From contig JBBTBY010000156.1 in assembly GCA_038043445.1 (NCBI GenBank), forward strand, positions 1-32,678: DNA of 32,678 nt, written 5' to 3'. The translations under genes were made by a program, and so were the position numbers. The notes below the pieces were generated by a model, which saw nothing but the letters and a program-made list of their open reading frames with translations, ran no database searches and had not been told where the DNA came from. The stretch comes from Spirochaetota bacterium (GTDB taxonomy: Bacteria > Spirochaetota > Brachyspiria > Brachyspirales > JACRPF01). The first letter of the stretch is position 1, and each line of letters begins with the position of its first letter. Below are positions 25,040 to 32,662 of the stretch, piece by piece.

Positions 25040-25951
25040 TTATGATTTTCCGCGCCCATTAAGCCGGCGATACACTGACGGGGAAGCCGTATACCGCTCG
25101 CGGAAGACGGCATTAAAGTAGTTCGCGTTATAAAATCCACAGTCGCGGGCTATCTCCACTATCTTCCGATCGGTGGAAAGGAGAAGTTCGGTGGCGCGTG
25201 ATAACCGCATCGCATTGATGTGCTGATGCATCGTATACCCGCGGCGCTTCTTGTAAAGCCGTGTAATGTGATCGGTGGAATAACCGACATGCGAAGCGAC
25301 ATCGGACACGGTTATGGGGCGCGTAACGTTCGTTTCGATGAAACTATCGGCGTCGGCGATCGCCTGTTCCACCGTCGGGTCCGGTGCCGCAAGGCGTTCA
25401 TGCGCTTCACCCTTCATACGCGCGGCCTGGCGTTCCAGATCGATGAGGAAATTTTCAACGATATTGGCAGTGTATCTTCGCTCATGCACATCGGCAGATG
25501 CGAACCCCGAGAGCAGCCGATGGTCCGGGAACGAATGCGCGATAGTGAAATGCTTCGTCGTTGCAATACCAGGGTAGTTCATCCCCTTCGAGAAATAAGA
25601 CACCCAGATACGCGTGCCCGGCTGCGACGGCCTGATAACGAGCCAAAGCGAACGATACGGGGCATGCTGCCGTGTCGGACGCTCATGATGCGCCACTCCC
25701 GGTGCAAGCAGTATCATGGCGTTCTCAAAAACACGCGGACTCCCCGCAAGGTTCATGACATATCGTCCGTCATACACCGCGGTGAATTCATACGCCGTAT
25801 CGTGCGCATGAAGGAATTCGTTCTGCATCATCTCGCGCCGATCGGGCCGTATCCCGTGCGGTGCGTTGACGAACGTACATTCCGCGCGTGCGATGAGCCC
25901 AAGGACCGAGGAAAGTCCTCGGCGGATGATCGACAGGTCCTCCTGGCTCAT
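25040..25951 (-). CDS. AraC-family transcription regulator (303 aa)
   Basis: The C-terminal region (about residues 205-297) is an AraC/XylS DNA-binding domain with two helix-turn-helix units: TVSDVASHVGYSTDHITRLY and IVEIARDCGFYNANYFNAVF, ending in SPSVYRRLN. The N-terminal part is a cupin-like sensing domain with a HAHDTAYEFTAVYDG segment. The start at 25951 overlaps the stop of the ferredoxin gene (ATGA). The longer frame reaching 26392 runs inside that gene and is not used. It is probably co-transcribed with the two upstream genes. It also lies just upstream of the DUF1080-ThuA-Gfo/Idh set, which it may control. Confidence 0.85.
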   Translation of the reverse strand: MSQEDLSIIRRGLSSVLGLIARAECTFVNAPHGIRPDRREMMQNEFLHAHDTAYEFTAVYDGRYVMNLAGSPRVFENAMILLAPGVAHHERPTRQHAPYRSLWLVIRPSQPGTRIWVSYFSKGMNYPGIATTKHFTIAHSFPDHRLLSGFASADVHERRYTANIVENFLIDLERQAARMKGEAHERLAAPDPTVEQAIADADSFIETNVTRPITVSDVASHVGYSTDHITRLYKKRRGYTMHQHINAMRLSRATELLLSTDRKIVEIARDCGFYNANYFNAVFRERYTASPSVYRRLNGRGKS

Positions 25952-26994
25952 CGCGCGGACACCTTGAATCCCGGAGCGCAGTATCGCCCATAGGACTGTG
26001 TATGGCTTTTCGAGAAGAAGCGGCGCACCGCCGGGAAACCGGTGAGCATGAACACGGCCCAGGCGAACGGCGGGAACGCCGCAATATGAGCGATAATAAC
26101 GACAGCAATGACCGCCGCAGTATGGATGAGCACACGCAGCCACGCGGCATCCTGATAGAACGGCGCGATGTATCGAAGCGACCATATCCCCGCTGCGATG
26201 ATGATGCCCGTGAGCACCGAGCTCATGATAAGCGCCGAGAGCGAAAGCTGTATCGAATGCTTCGGGCAGATGTTGATACAGCGATTGCACGCCTCGCAGG
26301 TGAAGCGCCAGAACGGACGCGCGTTCTTCTTTCCACGCATGACAATGGTCCTTGTCGGGCAATGCTTCGCGCATATCCCGCAGGAATTGCATTTTTCATC
26401 GGCGATGAAACAACTGCCGAGGCCCTTGCGACCGATGACCAGAAAGAGCGCCGCGATAAGCCCCGTGATCATTTTCGGCAACAGCTTCGCACGATAGATC
26501 GATCGCTTTCCGGATTTGAACGTCTTCATAACAGCCCGTATCTCATCATCGCCCTTGCTGCACGTCGCCGTCACATCGCCGCTCTGAAGCGGTGCCACGA
26601 ATTGCGTCCAATTATCCGGATATCCGGCATCCGCGGACGTGGTAACCTCATACCCCTTCCGCGTAAGGATGCGTTCGACCTGTTCGATCGCGCCGCCGGA
26701 ATATCCGCCGACCGCGTCCTTTTCCGGCACTCCGCCCCGCACCGCAACGACAGCGCATCGCGCCGCTCCACGCGGGAATTTCCTGAGAAACCGCTGCATC
26801 GATACCGGCGCCATCCAGGCATAGACCGGAAATGCTATGATAGCAAGGTCGAGCGGCGGCGCGGGCGGCGATGTCGCTGCGTCGACCCGTGTCGTTCGCA
26901 CGATATAGCTTTTCGATGAGAACTCTTTTTTGATCACATCGACGGCGCGGGCGGTGTTCCCGGTGCCGGTGTAGTAGAAGATATCGACATTCAT
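25948..26994 (-). CDS. EFR1-type flavodoxin/ferredoxin membrane protein (348 aa)
   Basis: The N-terminal half is flavodoxin-like, with the FMN-phosphate loop YYTGTGNTARAVD (residues 7-19). Two 4Fe-4S motifs follow near the middle, CNSCGICAKHCP and CEACNRCINICP. The C-terminal part has two or three hydrophobic segments (about residues 255-330). This is the layout of the EFR1 family (flavodoxin plus ferredoxin in one chain), which should pass electrons and sit at the membrane. The partner is unknown. The start overlaps the stop of the DUF2161 gene by four bases and its stop overlaps the AraC start by four bases, so the three are tightly coupled. Confidence 0.82.
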   Translation of the reverse strand: MNVDIFYYTGTGNTARAVDVIKKEFSSKSYIVRTTRVDAATSPPAPPLDLAIIAFPVYAWMAPVSMQRFLRKFPRGAARCAVVAVRGGVPEKDAVGGYSGGAIEQVERILTRKGYEVTTSADAGYPDNWTQFVAPLQSGDVTATCSKGDDEIRAVMKTFKSGKRSIYRAKLLPKMITGLIAALFLVIGRKGLGSCFIADEKCNSCGICAKHCPTRTIVMRGKKNARPFWRFTCEACNRCINICPKHSIQLSLSALIMSSVLTGIIIAAGIWSLRYIAPFYQDAAWLRVLIHTAAVIAVVIIAHIAAFPPFAWAVFMLTGFPAVRRFFSKSHTQSYGRYCAPGFKVSAR

Positions 26995-27677
26995 ACCGCC
27001 TCCCGGGGGAACGATCTCACGACATGCTTATACTCCGTCAACGCACGTTTGCCGTCAGCGGTCAGGCAATAGTGGCCGGGGGACACGCGCTCGAACCAGC
27101 CGTAGAAATTGCTCCGCAGTATCGATCCCGTTTTTGCGCTCATGCCCGCTTCGCACAATCCCTTTGCCGACGAAGCGCCCGCTAGAAGTTTCTGCGCGAT
27201 CCGAAGCGCCTCTTCGCGATACGCGGTGATAAGTTTCACCCGTGTCGACCCGCCGACATTATGATCATGCGAACGCTTCGCTATTTCAGCGCGATATCTG
27301 AGCGCACGCTTTTTATTGATGCGCGGGGCATACGGTTTGGGATCGAACACCGCCTGCACACCGCTCACCTTCGAAACGAAAATGAGCCCGAGTCCGAGCC
27401 GGCGCAGCAGTCTGAACTGAAGCCGCCATTTCTTCTTCCGTATATTCTCGCTCGGCAGCGGTATGGCTACATAGACCGACGCGGTGACCGAAAGCCGCTC
27501 CACCGCCTGCAGTATGAGCGTAAGCGTGTACGATGTCTTCATCTCGACGATGACAAGTTCATCGCCCTTGACGGCGGCGACATCCGCGCCCTTCACCTCG
27601 CCGCGCACCGTATACCCAAGCCCGGTGAGAAAATCGGCTATCGGGCGGTAAAGCTCGGTCTCTCGTAGTGTGCTCAT
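26991..27677 (-). CDS. DUF2161-type PD-(D/E)XK protein (228 aa)
   Basis: The N-terminal part shows a PD-(D/E)XK phosphodiesterase core: ETELYRPIADFLTGLGYTV, then KGADVAAVKGDELVIVEMK, with Asp32, Glu45 and Lys47 as the likely metal-binding and catalytic residues. A basic middle region (RKKKWRLQFRLLRRLG) and a C-terminal winged-helix-like part (AKTGSILRSNFYGWFERVSPGHYCLTADGKRALTEY) follow, which may bind DNA. This matches the DUF2161 family, whose role is unknown. The start at 27677 is chosen because the promoter -10 box ends seven bases upstream, which implies a leaderless mRNA. It is the first gene of an ATGA-linked operon with the EFR1-type and AraC genes. Confidence 0.75.
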   Translation of the reverse strand: MSTLRETELYRPIADFLTGLGYTVRGEVKGADVAAVKGDELVIVEMKTSYTLTLILQAVERLSVTASVYVAIPLPSENIRKKKWRLQFRLLRRLGLGLIFVSKVSGVQAVFDPKPYAPRINKKRALRYRAEIAKRSHDHNVGGSTRVKLITAYREEALRIAQKLLAGASSAKGLCEAGMSAKTGSILRSNFYGWFERVSPGHYCLTADGKRALTEYKHVVRSFPREAV

Positions 27678-27684
27678 CAGCGGC

Positions 27685-27713
27685 AGTATACGCTGAAAAC
27701 CGCCTTTTCTCAA
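27685..27713 (-). promoter_or_regulatory. Promoter of the DUF2161-EFR1-AraC operon, leaderless
   Basis: Minus strand: TTGAGA (27708-27713), 17-base spacer, TATACT (27685-27690), then seven bases to the ATG. No Shine-Dalgarno site is present, so the transcript probably begins at the start codon. It is divergent from the thioredoxin-like gene's promoter. Confidence 0.65.
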
Positions 27714-27739
27714 CCAATGCTTCCGGCGACGGGCAACCA

Positions 27740-27767
27740 TTGCATTTCACGTTTTCTCAAGTATAGT
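27740..27767 (+). promoter_or_regulatory. Promoter of the thioredoxin-like gene
   Basis: TTGCAT (27740-27745), 16-base spacer, TATAGT (27762-27767). The leader would be about 21 bases and contains AAGGA. It lies back to back with the DUF2161 promoter. Confidence 0.6.
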
Positions 27768-27794
27768 GTGGTCATCATCTTCAAGGACACCATC

Positions 27795-28616
27795 ATGAAA
27801 AGACGTTCCGTACTCGTCGCTTTGTTCATCGCGTCATCGATTTACGCCAATGGGATATCCTGGCATACCGACGCATCCAAAGCGCTCGCGGAAGCGGCGA
27901 AAAAGAACACCATCGTCATGATCGACGCGTATACCGACTGGTGCGGCTGGTGTAAAGAGCTCGATAAGAAGACCTACACCGATGCGAAGGTGATAGCACT
28001 TGCAAAGGAATTCGTTTCGCTCAAGGTCAATCCCGAGAAGGGCGGGAAGAACGCCGATTTCCTCTCGCGCTACCGTGTCGAGGGGTTCCCCACCATTCTG
28101 TTCGTCGATGCACATGGCGCGCTTATCTATGTCATCGGGGGATTCGCCGGGCCGAAGGAATTCGCGACCAAGATGGCGGATGTGCTCACTATTCAGGAAC
28201 GATATCTAGCGCTCGCGCAATCGTACGCAAAAGGCGACAGGAAAGACGCCGCGGAATATCTCGACATGCTCGTGTCACGAGGCGATATTACGAAGGCGCT
28301 CTCCGTCTTCAACGTCCTTTCCGGAGCGAACGTCATTGCGAAAGAGAAACGCGGCACCTACTACATCGCGTTCGGCTCCCATTTCGGCGAAGCGAAGGAA
28401 TATGCGATGGCGCTGCCGTGGTTCGAGAAGGCCGAAAAGGAATATCCGAGAACGGATGTCGGCTACCAGGGAATATTCTTCCGCGCGATAACCCTCGGCA
28501 ATATGAAAAAAATAAAGGAATGCGATGCGCTCCTGAGCAAGGTCATTTCAGACAAGGGGACATCCAAGGAATGGCGTACTCGTTTTGAAGGATTACTGAA
28601 GGAAGGCCAGCGCTAA
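27795..28616 (+). CDS. Secreted thioredoxin-fold protein with helical-repeat C-terminus (273 aa)
   Basis: A signal peptide (residues 1 to about 19, MKRRSVLVALFIASSIYANG) is followed by a thioredoxin fold with the active site WCGWC (Cys50 and Cys53) and the cis-proline region GFPTILFVDAHG. The C-terminal half (about residues 140-273) is helical and TPR-like (AMALPWFEKAEKEYPRTDVG). The thioredoxin part is close to the DsbD-gamma/thioredoxin_7 type, so it probably reduces or isomerises disulfides outside the cytoplasm. The start at 27795 has AAGGA and a signal peptide. The longer frame from 27717 would run through the promoter. It converges with the adenosine deaminase gene, with stop codons overlapping by three bases. 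Confidence 0.82.
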   Translation: MKRRSVLVALFIASSIYANGISWHTDASKALAEAAKKNTIVMIDAYTDWCGWCKELDKKTYTDAKVIALAKEFVSLKVNPEKGGKNADFLSRYRVEGFPTILFVDAHGALIYVIGGFAGPKEFATKMADVLTIQERYLALAQSYAKGDRKDAAEYLDMLVSRGDITKALSVFNVLSGANVIAKEKRGTYYIAFGSHFGEAKEYAMALPWFEKAEKEYPRTDVGYQGIFFRAITLGNMKKIKECDALLSKVISDKGTSKEWRTRFEGLLKEGQR

Positions 28617-29677
28617 CGCTTCGAGCGCGCCGCCTTTTTCTCGAACGCGGCGAACGCCGCGAGATAACGCTCTTTGAGCTTTTCCTTCTCGGTAAAGCTC
28701 AGGAACGCCGCTTTTATCGCATTGAGATTGACCTGTCTGAATTCTTCGAATCCGAACGAAAAATGCTTCGCGGCGATCTCGTAGTCGTCGGAAAGCGTGA
28801 TATCCTCGATGGAGGGATCATCGGTGGCCATTGCGACCGGCACGCCCGCTTTGAGGAAATGCGGGAGCGGGTGCGATGCGATCGATGCTGCGGCGCCCGT
28901 CTGCAGATTGCTCGTAATGCATTGCTCAAGCGTAATATCGTGCTCAGTGAGATAATGCATGAGCTTCTTGTCCTTGATAGCGGCGACGCCATGACCGATG
29001 CGGTCTGCATTGAGGTGTTTTATCGCATCCCACATGGAGAAGGGACCGACAACCTCGCCTGCATGGATCGTAATGCCGAAAAGACCGGCATCCTTTATCT
29101 TCCTGAATATCCCCTTGAACTGCTTCGCCGGATAATTGAGCTCATCCCCCGCGAGGTCTATGCCCACCATGCCGTCAAAGTGGAACGTCTTCGCCATATC
29201 GAAAAGATATTCCATCTCGCGCACCGTCTGTTTCTGGCGGTTAAGCGTCAGAAGATATTTCACTCGGATATGCTTGTATTTCTTTTCCGCTTTTCGCGCC
29301 CCGGCGATGACGGCATTGACCACTGCATCACGCTTGAAATTATTGACGAAGGCATAATGCTCCGGGGAAAAGCGCATTTCGTAGTAAAGAACATTGTCCT
29401 TTGCCGCATCCTCGACGGCTTCGAAGGAGACACGCTCGACGTCCTTGAGCGATGAATACCAGACATTGATGAACTTCGAGAGGAAATAGAGGAAATCCGG
29501 CTTATCACCCTTGCTGATGGTGACCACCGATTTGAATTTTTTCGGATTGGTGTACGGATACTGCGTAAGCTTCTTTTTTGCGGCGAATTCCCTGAGCGTC
29601 TCGGGACGCATGGCCCCCTCAAGGTGCCGATGAAGCTCTATCTTGGGCAGAAGCATCAATGTTTTTTTCAATACCAT
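28613..29677 (-). CDS. add: Adenosine deaminase family protein (354 aa)
   Basis: A zinc-dependent amidohydrolase that converts adenosine to inosine in purine salvage. It has the N-terminal metal motif KIELHRHLEGAMRP (His16, His18), the substrate-side ITIHAGEVVGPFSMWDAI, DRIGHGVAA, and the metal-binding MATDDPSIEDITLSDDY near the end. The length fits. Some relatives act on adenine or aminofutalosine instead, so the exact substrate is not certain. GAGGAC lies before the ATG at 29677. It is transcribed in the same direction as hisH-hisA but is separated from them by about 115 bases. Confidence 0.87.
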   Translation of the reverse strand: MVLKKTLMLLPKIELHRHLEGAMRPETLREFAAKKKLTQYPYTNPKKFKSVVTISKGDKPDFLYFLSKFINVWYSSLKDVERVSFEAVEDAAKDNVLYYEMRFSPEHYAFVNNFKRDAVVNAVIAGARKAEKKYKHIRVKYLLTLNRQKQTVREMEYLFDMAKTFHFDGMVGIDLAGDELNYPAKQFKGIFRKIKDAGLFGITIHAGEVVGPFSMWDAIKHLNADRIGHGVAAIKDKKLMHYLTEHDITLEQCITSNLQTGAAASIASHPLPHFLKAGVPVAMATDDPSIEDITLSDDYEIAAKHFSFGFEEFRQVNLNAIKAAFLSFTEKEKLKERYLAAFAAFEKKAARSKR

Positions 29678-29792
29678 CGCAGTCCTCAGCGGCAAATACC
29701 GGCACTGTCCGCACGCCCAGACGACGCGCAGAGGATACCTTATATTGATTATCGGTAGTAGTATGCTTAAATTTTACCCGACAATACCGGTC

Positions 29793-30527
29793 TCAACCGC
29801 CGTTTCGCGTGAGAAGAAGGGCTTCCTCAAGGGATAGCCGCCCGTCATAAATAGCCTTTCCGGTGATGACCCCGAGAAGATTGGGGGTATCGATACCCAT
29901 AAGCGTGCGAATATCGCTGATGGATGCAACCCCCCCGGAAATGATGACCTGTATCGTCGTTTTCGACAGAAATGAACGCACCGCGTCGGCACTGATGCCG
30001 GTAAAGGCGCCGTCGCTCCGAATGTCGGTATGAATGACCGTACGCACGCCGATGCGCTCGTATTCACGTAAAAGCACCTCAACGGAATTCTCGACGATGT
30101 CGTACCAGCCGCCGACCGCGGGCTTCCCGTCCTTCACATCGAGTCCGGTGATAATGCGCTCGCCGTATGTACGCACCGCGTTCTCAAGGAAATCGATATC
30201 GATGATGGCCTTCGTGCCGAGTATCAAATGATCGATGCCGATATCCGCATACCGCTTGATATCCTTCATGGTGCGTATGCCGCCGCCGACCTCAAGCGTA
30301 CAGGACACACGCCTGCGCATGTCCTCGATAACGGACGCGTTCACCGTCGTTCCCTCGCGGGCGCCATTGAGATCGACGATATGGATACGCGCCGCCCCTG
30401 CTTTTACGAACGCTTCCGCCTGCTCGGCAGGGTCATCACCGTATTCGGTCACCGCATCGTAGCTCCCCTGATAGAGCCTCACCACTTTGCCGTTGAGAAT
30501 ATCGATAGCCGGTATTACCTGTAACAT
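29793..30527 (-). CDS. hisA: Phosphoribosylformimino-AICAR ribotide isomerase HisA (244 aa)
   Basis: HisA opens the ribose ring of ProFAR to PRFAR, the fourth step of histidine synthesis. The TIM barrel has VIPAIDILNGKVVRLYQG (Asp9, catalytic), EVGGGIRTMKDI, the second catalytic Asp130 in ITGLDVKDGKPAVGGW, and the phosphate-binding SGGVASISDI. The length is standard. It begins five bases after hisH, so the two form one unit. The ribosome site is weak (AGGT), which fits coupling to hisH. No other his gene, including the HisH partner gene hisF, is in the window. Confidence 0.95.
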   Translation of the reverse strand: MLQVIPAIDILNGKVVRLYQGSYDAVTEYGDDPAEQAEAFVKAGAARIHIVDLNGAREGTTVNASVIEDMRRRVSCTLEVGGGIRTMKDIKRYADIGIDHLILGTKAIIDIDFLENAVRTYGERIITGLDVKDGKPAVGGWYDIVENSVEVLLREYERIGVRTVIHTDIRSDGAFTGISADAVRSFLSKTTIQVIISGGVASISDIRTLMGIDTPNLLGVITGKAIYDGRLSLEEALLLTRNGG

Positions 30528-30532
30528 CGACG

Positions 30533-31141
30533 CTACCTGCAGACCTTATCCATGAAATTCCTGATAAGCGACAGCCCTTTCTCCTGCGACTTCTCCGGGT
30601 GGAATTGGAATCCGTAGATATTGCCGCGGGCAATGGCCGATGTGAACGGCACACCATATTCCGTCTCGAAAAGCGCGTCAGTTGTGTCCTCAAGCTCGGG
30701 GTAATAGGAGTGGACGAAATAGAAATAATCGCCGTCCATGACATCCCGTGCGACGATGTCCTTCTTCTTGACGGTCACGCTGTTCCATCCCATATGCGGG
30801 ACCTTGAGATCGGTCTCGAATTTCCGCACACGCCCTCGTATGAGCCCAAGGCCTCTGGTATCGCCCATTTCCGTGCTCGAGTCGAACAAAAGCTGATAGC
30901 CGAGGCATATGCCGAGGAAGGGCTTGCCCTCCGCCACTTCGCGCCGGATGACATCGATGAGGCGGCGTTGCGCGAGATTCTTCATCGCAGCGGGGAAAGC
31001 GCCGACGCCGGGGAGTATCAGCCCGCGGGCTTTCCTGAGATCGGCGGGCTTATCGGTGCGTTTTACTTCGGCGCCGATGAACTCGAACGCCTTTTTTACC
31101 GAGCCGAGATTGCCCATGCCGTAGTCGATGAGTGCAAGCAT
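30533..31141 (-). CDS. hisH: Imidazole glycerol phosphate synthase subunit HisH (202 aa)
   Basis: This is the glutaminase half of imidazole glycerol phosphate synthase. It supplies ammonia to HisF in histidine synthesis. The class I amidotransferase triad is visible: Cys79 in FLGICLGYQLLF, and His181 and Glu183 in GFQFHPEKSQ. It also has LIDYGMGNLGSVKKAF and ILPGVGAFPAAM. The start at 31141 is supported by the promoter, whose -10 box ends six bases upstream. There is no ribosome site, so the mRNA is probably leaderless. An upstream in-frame ATG would overlap the promoter. hisA follows five bases after its stop. Confidence 0.95.
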   Translation of the reverse strand: MLALIDYGMGNLGSVKKAFEFIGAEVKRTDKPADLRKARGLILPGVGAFPAAMKNLAQRRLIDVIRREVAEGKPFLGICLGYQLLFDSSTEMGDTRGLGLIRGRVRKFETDLKVPHMGWNSVTVKKKDIVARDVMDGDYFYFVHSYYPELEDTTDALFETEYGVPFTSAIARGNIYGFQFHPEKSQEKGLSLIRNFMDKVCR

Positions 31142-31147
31142 GCAAAA

Positions 31148-31176
31148 ACTATATCGTACTGGCGGTAAAATTGCAA
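31148..31176 (-). promoter_or_regulatory. Promoter of hisH-hisA, leaderless
   Basis: Minus strand: TTGCAA (31171-31176), 17-base spacer, TATAGT (31148-31153), then six bases to the ATG. No Shine-Dalgarno site is present. Confidence 0.65.
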
Positions 31177-31259
31177 ACCGATGCCGCACTTGTGCGAGGC
31201 TGTTGGGAAAATGCTATTCGCACATAACGAAGAATAATTAGCATCAAAATTTTATCAGG

Positions 31260-31313
31260 ATCGCTGAGAACAGCGGGTTGCAACCCGCTGTTCTCTATTT
31301 TCGCGACGATCTG
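31260..31313. repeat. Dispersed palindromic repeat, copy C
   Basis: A perfect 28-base palindrome with half-site AGAACAGCGGGTTG (31267-31280). The left flank ATCGCTGAGAACA equals copy A, and the right flank TCGCGACGATCTGTG resembles copies A and B. It lies between the divergent hisH and ribF promoters, so it is not placed as a terminator for either. Confidence 0.8.
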
Positions 31314-31323
31314 TGTGCATGCG

Positions 31324-31351
31324 TTGCTTTCGCCGGGAAACATCATATAAT
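31324..31351 (+). promoter_or_regulatory. Promoter of ribF-rpsO, nearly leaderless
   Basis: TTGCTT (31324-31329), 16-base spacer, perfect TATAAT (31346-31351), then ten bases to the ATG at 31362. The predicted leader is about four bases with no Shine-Dalgarno site. The ATG at 31350 is inside the -10 box and cannot be used. Confidence 0.65.
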
Positions 31352-31361
31352 GCACCGCCAC

Positions 31362-32303
31362 ATGACAGCCATCATCAACGGACTTAAGAAACTGCCCGGA
31401 ACACAAGGCTCTGCGGTGACCATCGGCAAATTCGACGGGGTTCACCGCGGCCATGAAGAGCTCATACGCCATACGGTAGCTGTCGCAAGAAAAAAAGGCC
31501 TTCGCTCGGTGGTTATTACGTTCCGTACACGCTACGAGGACGTACATTTCCCACACCCGCTTCCGCGGCTTTTTCCGTTCGAAGAGACGGTTAAGCGGAT
31601 AAAGGCGCATAAGCCCGATCTCATCGTCGTCATTGACTTTTCCCCCGCTTTTGGTAGAATGGTTCCCGATGAGTTCTTTCAAAAGTTGATCGAGTGTTAT
31701 CGCGTAGAAGCGATAGCGGTCGGGAAGGATTTCCGGTTTGGACGCAATGCCCAGGGCACTGCGTCAATGCTCGCTCGTTTTGCATCGACCCGCAAGGGAA
31801 AACGCATACAAGTGAGGATTTTCCCTTTCCTGACGTACCGGAAGAAGAAGATCGCCACGAGCGCAGTACGTAAAGCGGTCCTGGAAGGCGATATGACGGC
31901 GGCGGAGCGTATGCTCGGCGTACCGTTCTATTATTCGGGTACGATAGAAAAGGGAAAAGGAATCGGCAGAACGATCGGTTTTCCGACGGCGAATCTGAAG
32001 CCTCGTGACGGTGTCGTTGTCCCCAGATACGGCGTGTATCTTACCGCCGTGCGCGTGGGTACTTCGCGCATCATGAAGGCGCTTACCTTCGTCGGGCGTT
32101 CGCATCTGCATCCATCCGTGCTTATTGAGACACACATCATCGATTTTAACCGTACCGTATACGGCAGATCGATGGATGTGTTCTTCCTCCGCTATCTGAG
32201 ACCCGTACTGCCGGTACGATCGATCGATGCATTGAAGTCGCTCATCGAGAACGACGTGCATACCGCACGCCGAATACGTATCAGGAGCGACCTATGTCGT
32301 TAG
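31362..32303 (+). CDS. ribF: Bifunctional riboflavin kinase/FAD synthetase RibF (313 aa)
   Basis: RibF phosphorylates riboflavin to FMN and adenylates FMN to FAD. The N-terminal FAD-synthetase domain has [15 protein letters not shown] (residues 21-35, with His28 and His31 of the HxGH motif) and [14 protein letters not shown]. The C-terminal flavokinase domain has [17 protein letters not shown] and [10 protein letters not shown]. The length is typical. The start at 31362 follows from the promoter position. Its last ten bases overlap the start of rpsO, giving the conserved order ribF-rpsO-pnp. Confidence 0.95.
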   Translation: MTAIINGLKKLPGTQGSAVTIGKFDGVHRGHEELIRHTVAVARKKGLRSVVITFRTRYEDVHFPHPLPRLFPFEETVKRIKAHKPDLIVVIDFSPAFGRMVPDEFFQKLIECYRVEAIAVGKDFRFGRNAQGTASMLARFASTRKGKRIQVRIFPFLTYRKKKIATSAVRKAVLEGDMTAAERMLGVPFYYSGTIEKGKGIGRTIGFPTANLKPRDGVVVPRYGVYLTAVRVGTSRIMKALTFVGRSHLHPSVLIETHIIDFNRTVYGRSMDVFFLRYLRPVLPVRSIDALKSLIENDVHTARRIRIRSDLCR

Positions 32304-32563
32304 ACGCAAAAACAAAAACGGAAGCCATCGGGGCATTCCGCAGGAACGAAAAGGACACCGGTTCACCCGAGGTGCAGGTAGCCATTCTCACCAAGCGCAT
32401 CCTCACGCTGGCCGAGCATTTCAAGACACACGAGAAGGACCATCACTCCCGCATGGGACTTTTAAAGATGGTCAACAGCCGCAGGAGACTGCTCGATTAT
32501 CTCCGCCGCACCGATGTGCAAAAATATCGCTCGCTCATCGAAAAACTCAACATACGCAAGTAA
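32294..32563 (+). CDS. rpsO: Ribosomal protein S15 (89 aa)
   Basis: The sequence is unmistakable S15: [20 protein letters not shown], then [20 protein letters not shown], then LLDYLRRTD. The length of 89 residues is exactly usual. S15 binds 16S rRNA early in small-subunit assembly. AGGAG lies just before the ATG, inside the end of ribF, so the two genes overlap by ten bases and share a message. Confidence 0.98.
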   Translation: MSLDAKTKTEAIGAFRRNEKDTGSPEVQVAILTKRILTLAEHFKTHEKDHHSRMGLLKMVNSRRRLLDYLRRTDVQKYRSLIEKLNIRK

Positions 32564-32566
32564 CGA

Positions 32567-32650
32567 CCGCGCTGCCCCGTACTGTACCGGCGCGGAGATA
32601 TGTCCCCGCCTGGCATGTCCGGGACGGCATGACCGATAGACACGTCTATC
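32567..32650 (+). promoter_or_regulatory. Hairpins in the rpsO-pnp intergenic region
   Basis: Three stem-loops occupy the gap: CCGCGC/GCGCGG (32567-32595), GTCCC/GGGAC (32602-32625) and GATAGAC-AC-GTCTATC (32635-32650). The last one ends directly before the AAGGA ribosome site of the next gene. In several bacteria the rpsO-pnp spacer holds a structured site that RNase III cuts and the pnp product then controls. Such a role here is an inference. Confidence 0.4.
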
Positions 32651-32662
32651 AAGGATATATTC

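Noticed and set aside
25952-26392. N-terminal extension of the AraC frame (about 147 extra codons)
   Set aside because: It would lie wholly inside the EFR1-type gene and is Cys/His/Arg-rich junk. The ATG at 25951 gives a normal-length AraC protein and an ATGA overlap.
26002-26919. 305-codon plus-strand frame opposite the EFR1-type gene
   Set aside because: It is highly Arg/Asp-rich and low in hydrophobic residues. The opposite strand has flavodoxin and two 4Fe-4S motifs.
31267-31294. Palindrome copy C as a rho-independent terminator
   Set aside because: It lies between divergent promoters, with no gene ending into it, and the following bases are not a clean T-run.
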